In this document: positions 59,101 through 64,000 of the stretch, one piece after another
How the letters are laid out: each line of letters starts with the position of its first letter
Numbering within the stretch: the stretch's first letter is position 1
NCBI RefSeq assembly: GCF_041381155.1
Contig: NC_091138.1
Coordinates: 31,737,604-31,801,603 of the forward strand
Origin: Argopecten irradians
Taxonomy: Eukaryota; Mollusca; Bivalvia; Pectinida; Pectinidae
Reading direction: 5' to 3'
Length of the DNA: 64,000 bases
The notes under the pieces: generated by a model
What the model was told of the DNA's origin: nothing
Database searches by the model: none
The model's input: the letters and a program-made list of their open reading frames with translations, nothing else
Translations under genes and position numbers: made by a program

Positions 59101-59820
59101 TGATGTTTTATTTTACCTGTACAGATCCCAGGTAGACACATCTGTTGATAAACCTGATGAACCCGAAGGAGTGGTGTTTGATGTATACCTGCCTGATGCC
59201 AAGTTTAAAAAGTCCAGACCAGGAGTTCCTAATCACAGAGTTTGTGTTTCAAAGTAAGTTTTATAATGTGTTATAATGATTTAATATTGAATAAGAGTTC
59301 ATATTCACCAAAAGTTATACATGAACCAGACACTTATACCTGTATTTTCTCAATATAAAAAGAGTTATTGCCCTTGTTTGAAAAATTATTTTTGGCGTGA
59401 TTGGATACATATATTTCTTTGATATAAGGCAAAGACATGCGATAACTGTTGACATAAATAAATTCTTTCATTGATGTTAACAGCGGATCTACTGTACATT
59501 TACTCATGACTATACATACTCTGATATGTTTACTATGATAATTCAGGGCTTACAATTATTCTTTTAAGACAATATCTCTGTTGTGTGATTTATTCAGTTG
59601 AGATGCAATAAGATAGCTCCTAAGTGCACACTGATTTCTTATTCATAAAAATTTGTGTTTTAGGATCCATGGACATCCACCAAGCCTCCAGCAAATTACG
59701 AGTACTCAAAGATTATTTACGGATGATGTGCCAATCAGCTGGGCTGTACTCGACCATGGAGACATAGCTTTCTATCAATTTTCAGACATTTGTCTCCCTC
59801 AGGAAATTTCTATGGGGTAG
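53196..59820 (+). CDS. TSEN54: TSEN54, tRNA-splicing endonuclease subunit, nine coding exons
   Basis: Exons 53196-53275, 53942-54106, 54536-54599, 54965-55048, 56106-56257, 56888-57720, 58040-58097, 59125-59253 and 59664-59820 join in phase to 1722 nt (573 aa; human 526). TSEN54 is a structural subunit of the nuclear heterotetramer that removes introns from pre-tRNAs. Family marks are LRSAQELF, KDFEPDGS, EQRVERE, GGLVKGEWN, GKFWTYMGF, FPEEALFLMET, LPLSIQQAYAAF and the C-terminal VYSHLRRLGYVVLRHQGW of the N domain. The long exon 6 is a poorly conserved, charged linker. The C domain follows, with GVVFDVYLPDAKFKK and VPISWAVLDHGDIAFYQFSD. It lacks the catalytic residues of TSEN2 and TSEN34, as expected. 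Two in-frame ATGs (53196 and 53199) open the frame. Confidence 0.95.
53395..53550 (-). mobile_element. tRNA-derived SINE in TSEN54 intron 1
   Basis: On the minus strand a tRNA-like head is clear: GTAGCTCAGCAATAGAGCAT (A-box) and CAGGTTCGAATCCTCCC (B-box), then a CTTCTTCTTCTTCGGGG run and a tail reaching a T/G-rich stretch (plus strand AAAAAAAACCCCC) at about 53396. The head would fold only partly as a cloverleaf, since the anticodon arm is weak and no acceptor stem is evident, so it is a SINE and not a tRNA gene. Confidence 0.75.
54601..54660 (+). repeat. Two-copy 29-bp tandem duplication at the TSEN54 exon 3 donor
   Basis: The sequence AGTATCTAGTCAATTGTTAT with its A-rich tail follows the exon 3 donor (GTAAGTATCTAG) and is repeated at once as GAAAGTATCTAGTCAATTG. 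The first copy overlaps the donor; the second has GAAAGT in place of GTAAGT. It is a minimal, two-unit case of a duplicated donor flank. Confidence 0.7.
55235..55690 (+). repeat. Dispersed repeat in TSEN54 intron 4
   Basis: The block contains TCTTTTTCCGCCACGACTTT, GCCATGAAATTTTTGCAAGG and two copies of TTT-TGGTGACCTGCAGATGTG (about 55322 and 55605), then AAGATGGCCGCCACGGCATG. Internal direct repetition and style match high-copy bivalve repeats, but I cannot name the family. It contains no coding frame. Confidence 0.45.
58600..59124 (+). repeat. 69-bp minisatellite copied from the TSEN54 exon 8 acceptor
   Basis: About seven units of 69 bp run into exon 8. Each holds TTTTATTTTACCTGTACAG followed by ATCCCAGATAGACACATCTG and TTGATGAACC, that is, the 3' splice site and the first codons of exon 8 (SQVDTSVD). 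Exon 8 (from 59125) is in register with the array and its first ~65 nt are the last unit, changed so as to stay open; the other units carry an in-frame TGA after GATGAACCTAAA. Units closest to the exon have CCAGGTAGAC like the exon, and those further away CCAGATAGAC. The earliest unit is degenerate. Confidence 0.93.
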
Positions 59821-59850
59821 GAACAAAACTGGACTCGATGTTTTTTACAC

Positions 59851-59856
59851 AATAAA
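59851..59856 (+). terminator. TSEN54 polyadenylation signal AATAAA
   Basis: A canonical AATAAA lies 30 bases after the TSEN54 stop codon, followed by an AT-rich region with a T-run near 59920. This would give a very short 3' UTR. Confidence 0.65.
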
Positions 59857-60317
59857 TTCTTTGAAAACTTAATTTTATTCCGTCTTTGTGCTTGTTTATA
59901 TTAAAATTTCTTAAGTTTTATTTTTTTTTTTTATTTATTTTAAATTGTGTGCAATATATGCGGCATACATCAACATGGCGAAGAGACCTCTTATCAGATG
60001 TATAGCAGGATATTTGTGAAATACATTAATGTTTAATTTTATTCAGTAACTGTGGAGAAGTCCAAGCAAACTTTCTATAACCTTGGTGAATAGTCAAAAT
60101 GTAGGACACATTGAAGTTTTGGTACTCGAATTAAACAATGCCCGAACCCATCATATCTAATGGCCAAATAAAAAAGTTTCATCAGTGAATAGTATCAGAG
60201 ATACATGTAGTGTTATGTGATGTATGCAAAAGGCGTAAAATACTGATATGTAGGTCATAGTAGAATATATAGGTCACAGTGACCATTGTTTGTTACACAA
60301 GACACCATCTGGTCTAG

Positions 60318-60540
60318 GAGCTGCAGTGGCAGAGTGGATAAGTTGTCCTTACATAACACTGCAAGTACTGTACCTCAGGGTTGTGAGTTTGAATCCCATG
60401 TCATGATGAGACATTTGTATGTTATGACACCTGGTCAATGGTTTTTCTCTGGATAATCCAGCTTTTCTTCACTATCTAAACCTACAGACATGTCCTTAAA
60501 TGACCCTGGCTGTTAAGAGTATATTAAACTAAACCAAACC
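60318..60540 (+). mobile_element. Full-length tRNA-derived SINE with 9-bp target-site duplication
   Basis: The head GAGCTGCAGTGGCAGAGTGG (A-box) and GGTTGTGAGTTTGAATCCCA (B-box) is tRNA-like. Next comes a middle block (GGTTTTTCTCTGGATAATCC, CTTTTCTTCACTATCTAAACC) and the tail CCTTAAATGACCCTGGCTGT, TAAGAGTATATTAAACTAAA, CCAAACC. CTGGTCTAG flanks both ends (60309-60317 and 60540-60548). The layout (tRNA head, conserved middle domain, shared tail) fits the bivalve Meta-type SINEs by structure. It is intergenic, downstream of TSEN54. Confidence 0.88.
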
Positions 60541-60867
60541 TGGTCTAGATAAACTTTAAATAATTTCAGTAACAAGTGCAGGAAATAGAGAAATGGTAAT
60601 TTATGAAAAGACAATAGAATATAATCATGGTGATAATCTGATGGTGTAGGACTAGTGACCATGGAATGTTTAATAAACAACAAAAGATTTAAAATATTAT
60701 TTTTTATAATTTATTGTATAAAAGTTATGGAATTCTTATAACAATGGTAATTAATTAGCTTTCAATATTATCTATCATGATTAACAACATATTGGTAATG
60801 AGACTAAATCGCGTGATTATAAACAGCCACTCTCTTTTTACTTGGAAACACTGTCTATCCATTACAG

Positions 60868-61147
60868 GAGACATAATGTTAAACACCTGTCTCTCCTATT
60901 ACACGAGACACATACTATTGAACACCTGTCTCTCCTATTACACGAGACACATAATGTTGAACACCTGTCTCTTCTATTACACGAGACACACAATGTTGAA
61001 CACCTGTCTCTCCTATTACACGAGACACATAATGTTGAACACCTGCCTCTCCTATTACATGAGGCACATAATGTTGAACACCTGCCTCTCCTATTACATG
61101 AGACACATAATGTTGAACACCTGTCTCTCCTATTACACGAGACACAT
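60868..61147 (+). repeat. 39-bp minisatellite, seven units
   Basis: Seven units of CCTATTACACGAGACACATA followed by ATGTTGAACACCTGTCTCT. Variants include ACATGAGGCAC and TCTTCTATT. The period is 13 codons, so frames stay open on both strands without being genes. Confidence 0.93.
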
Positions 61148-61149
61148 TA

Positions 61150-62355
61150 ATGCTGCTGATGAAATTTGAAGCACATGTAACATTGGTCAGATAAGATGAT
61201 AACTAAATAGCTCTCCGTTGATTTTCTTAACAGATTGTTTGAAGTCTATCAGATTAGAATTTTTTTCACTGTCGATTCATAAAGAAATCATCAAAGATGT
61301 GTTTAAAAAGGATATGGATTTTTGAATTAATTTGGAACATAATTTGTAAAGACGTCTTTATCTAAGAAAATCACACGAGATTCAGATATATCTATTACAT
61401 AGCACAATACAAACCCATGACGCAATTAAAAAGTTCCATCAGTAAATAGTATAAGAGACAGTCTGAGAAAAGTAATAATATTTAGGTCATACTTAACTAA
61501 TTTTGTTAAAGACACACACAAAAATATTAGTTAATTTTTCTGGAGATCTAAATTTCTTCACACACTGATCAACAGATAATTGTATCAAACTTGTTCATTT
61601 ACTGGTACCAATTAAGTATAAAATGTGAATTTCTGGCAAGTTTTGACATGGACTATCTATGAATGTACTAAAACTTCCTAGTCTACTCCTGAAAATGTTT
61701 CATTTCAAAGAATATAAATCAAGTCTCAAATACCACTCAAACAATAATTTGTGTCTATGATTCATCATAGTTTAGTATCTTAAATGAGTGTTTATTTCAT
61801 GCGAAATTCTAATGAATCAATTGAATATTTTAAAGTATTCCAAAGCCCTGATTTAACAATTTTTTGACAAATTTTAACGTACACCACATGGCATCATGAA
61901 ATGACTACAAATTCAGATATGTTTTGCCACATAATAAAAAACTTACAATTTGATGAAATTGGTGTATTGGTACTGGAAAAAATGTAACAGAAATATTTTG
62001 TTAGACCAACTAAAGGTGCTTTTCATATCATGACATTATACCCTAGCAAGAGACAAACGAAAACTATCTTTAATAAGCAAATTAGGTAGATATAAGATAT
62101 GAGATAAAATATCGTTCAATGTATGTCTTTAGATTGAAATATATGTCATTATAAAATTACATATAAATTGTATATGTAAGAGTCAATGAAAGTATGCACT
62201 ATGTAATGGTTGAGTTTGATTACTTGATATATCAAATTAATTATTAATTAATTAACAGATTTTAAAATTACGATGGTCAACTTTATTTAACTGCCCAATA
62301 TATGATATAATAAACAGTCAAGTAAATTTCATATCACATAGCAAACTCCAAAATT
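61150..62355. other. Intergenic AT-rich DNA without recognisable features
   Basis: I see no conserved coding segment, tandem array or inverted-repeat element here on either strand. Confidence 0.4.
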
Positions 62356-62358
62356 CCT

Positions 62359-62756
62359 TTAAAGGGCCACTACCTTTCCAAAACGACTTTTAATTTTTAA
62401 AATAGGAATGTAAAACGAGATCAATAATTTTGTAGAGTCGCAGAAGTTATTAACTATATGTTTACTAGAACACCTTCAGAACTGTTTAATTAGAATAAAT
62501 AAAATGTTAATTTTCATAACGCCGGTCGTTTTATGTTTCCCGCCGTCGTCCAAAATGCCGCACGGTAGTTGACTATCACTGCGCCAGACGACAAAACAGC
62601 AAAATGAATCTCCACTGTTATCGTATATTAGACAGGAAATCGTGCATATGTTTGGTGTTGCAACCTCATCTTAAGCCATCGATATATATTTTCTTTTGTT
62701 ATTAATGTTTTTAAGAAACCTTTAAATTTTGCTCCGGAAAGGTAGTGGGCCTTTAA
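62359..62756. mobile_element. TTAA-flanked MITE (piggyBac-type ends)
   Basis: A 390-bp element (62363-62752) has 17-bp terminal inverted repeats, AGGGCCACTACCTTTCC on the left and the reverse complement of AGGCCCACTACCTTTCC on the right, differing at one base. Both ends are flanked by TTAA (62359-62362 and 62753-62756), the target site of piggyBac-type transposons. The interior holds CGCCGTCGTCCAAAATGCCG and no reading frame, so it is non-autonomous. Confidence 0.85.
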
Positions 62757-64000
62757 AATTTTACAAAGATATTCTGCACACATTCATTCAAAACATTACT
62801 ACATAATAGATTATGATGACCATACAAGAGTGTTTAGCCTAATCACAAATAGATCTATAAAGAACTTGTGTGGCAAAAGAAAAGTTTCGCAAACCAGTAA
62901 CTTTCTATATTCCATGATAAATAACAAGATAAGATTATTTGTATAGTTGAGGGGGAGACATATGATAGACTTTGTAACATTCTAGTACTAACAGATATAG
63001 CAGAATAAAAAACATTCCATGTATCACAGACATTTCAACACACACACTCGTACAGCAGATCAAACCGTATTGCACTAAGACAGCGTCCAGTTACAGCTGG
63101 GAGCAACATTCAGCCAACATATACATCAAGTATGGAAGTCTACGACTAACGACGCCACTACCAATTCTTTAAACATTTTGATGATGCTCTGATAACATAA
63201 TTCCGTGTTCCTTTCACAATTAGAAATAAACACTACATCTGAATCTTGCTTATCTATAGTGCAACTTTGAAGACTTGTACTGAAAAAACTTACCACAAAG
63301 AATTTTCAAAGTCAATTAAGTGATAACTCACATTCCTGCTGACGGCAAGAAAGTTTGACGTAAAAGGTTTTGTCATTCAAATAGTTGAAATAGACGTTCC
63401 ACTACACAAAATAGTGGTTTCACAGTGTGAACTTAATGTTACTCCATGTGAAATAGGTGTTTCACCTTTTCACCATGTAGAGATGACTTTGTGACTACAA
63501 CTGACTTCAAAGTGAGTTCGACTGGATTTCAAAATTTTGCAATTTAAGTCGTTGAAATGGACTTTTCCAAAAATTTAAATATACATTTCACCTTGTGAAA
63601 TAGACATTCCCCTGTGTATAGAAGGCTTTGTGACTCCCACTAACTGATCATTACTGTCAGAAACTACTCCAAAACTTGTTTGTATTTTCCCCAGCCATGG
63701 AAACATCTGGTAAACTTCCTCAGCTCCTTGTACTTCATGGACAGCAACAGTTTACGTGGCTTGTTGGGCTGTTTGTTTCTCATATGCTGGATGTAAACCT
63801 ACAACACAAGAAAAACTATCTGTTACAAAACAGTGAACAATTTTATGCAGTGTTTTGATTACTAATATGGTGTGTATTCTGTCATATTCATCAGACAAAA
63901 GACCAGGCAGCATTATGTATATAACTGTGAAAAGAGCCGTCTTAGAAATGGACATCAAATGGCGATTTTATAACTGCAATAAGCATCTTTTTTATTGATG
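62757..64000. other. Intergenic DNA with faint GAAATAG-ACNTTCCAC repeats
   Basis: Around 63380-63620 the phrases GAAATAGACGTTCCAC, GTGAAATAGGTGTTTCACC, GTTGAAATGGACTTTTCC and GTGAAATAGACATTCCCC suggest a decayed tandem array. The open frames near 63676-63958 have no support as genes. Confidence 0.4.

Overview
The window is eukaryotic nuclear DNA: AT-rich, with intron-split genes, consensus GT-AG splice sites and many repeats. The repeats point to a mollusc, most likely a bivalve: a pearl-like (HINE) element with tandem cores and an ACGG-type run, tRNA-derived SINEs with a shared 3' tail, and scattered AGGGAGATAACTC-type motifs. The species cannot be named from the sequence alone.

Three conserved genes are present. 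(1) COX6B on the + strand (coding 3628-5607, four coding exons) encodes the twin-Cys subunit of cytochrome c oxidase. (2) KATNIP (KIAA0556, katanin-interacting ciliary protein) on the - strand runs from its start codon at 52755 to its stop at 10442. I reconstructed 37 coding exons that join in phase into 5508 nt (1835 aa). An extra upstream-ATG exon at 35763-36342 looks like an alternative first exon. (3) TSEN54 (tRNA-splicing endonuclease subunit) on the + strand has nine coding exons, 53196-59820, and 573 aa. KATNIP and TSEN54 lie head to head, with a CpG-enriched stretch of about 440 bp between their start codons.

The remaining sequence is mostly intronic or intergenic repeat. About a fifth of the window is minisatellite: a 33-bp array (25.5-31.4 kb), an 18-bp array (37.8-41.1 kb), a 41-bp array (20.8-22.6 kb), a ~74-bp array (17.4-18.5 kb), 46-bp and 52-bp arrays around 15.4-16.7 kb, a 69-bp array (58.6-59.1 kb), and smaller 22-, 39- and 40-bp arrays. 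The first two have periods divisible by three, so they give long but meaningless open frames on both strands.

The most striking observation is that several arrays are copies of exon-intron junctions of the genes that hold them. The 41-bp unit repeats the 5' splice site of KATNIP exon 24. The 46-bp and 52-bp units repeat the 5' and 3' splice sites of KATNIP exon 28. The ~74-bp unit resembles the 5' splice region of KATNIP exon 26. The 69-bp unit repeats the 3' splice site and first codons of TSEN54 exon 8. This gives rows of competing splice sites in two adjacent genes and looks like recurrent tandem duplication seeded at splice junctions. Other mobile DNA includes a TTAA-flanked MITE, two short terminal-inverted-repeat elements, and several SINEs, one with a perfect target-site duplication.

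No functional RNA genes, CRISPR arrays or complete autonomous transposons were seen. Regions 1-3609, 34.0-35.7 kb, 36.4-37.8 kb and most of 61.2-64 kb hold nothing I can name.
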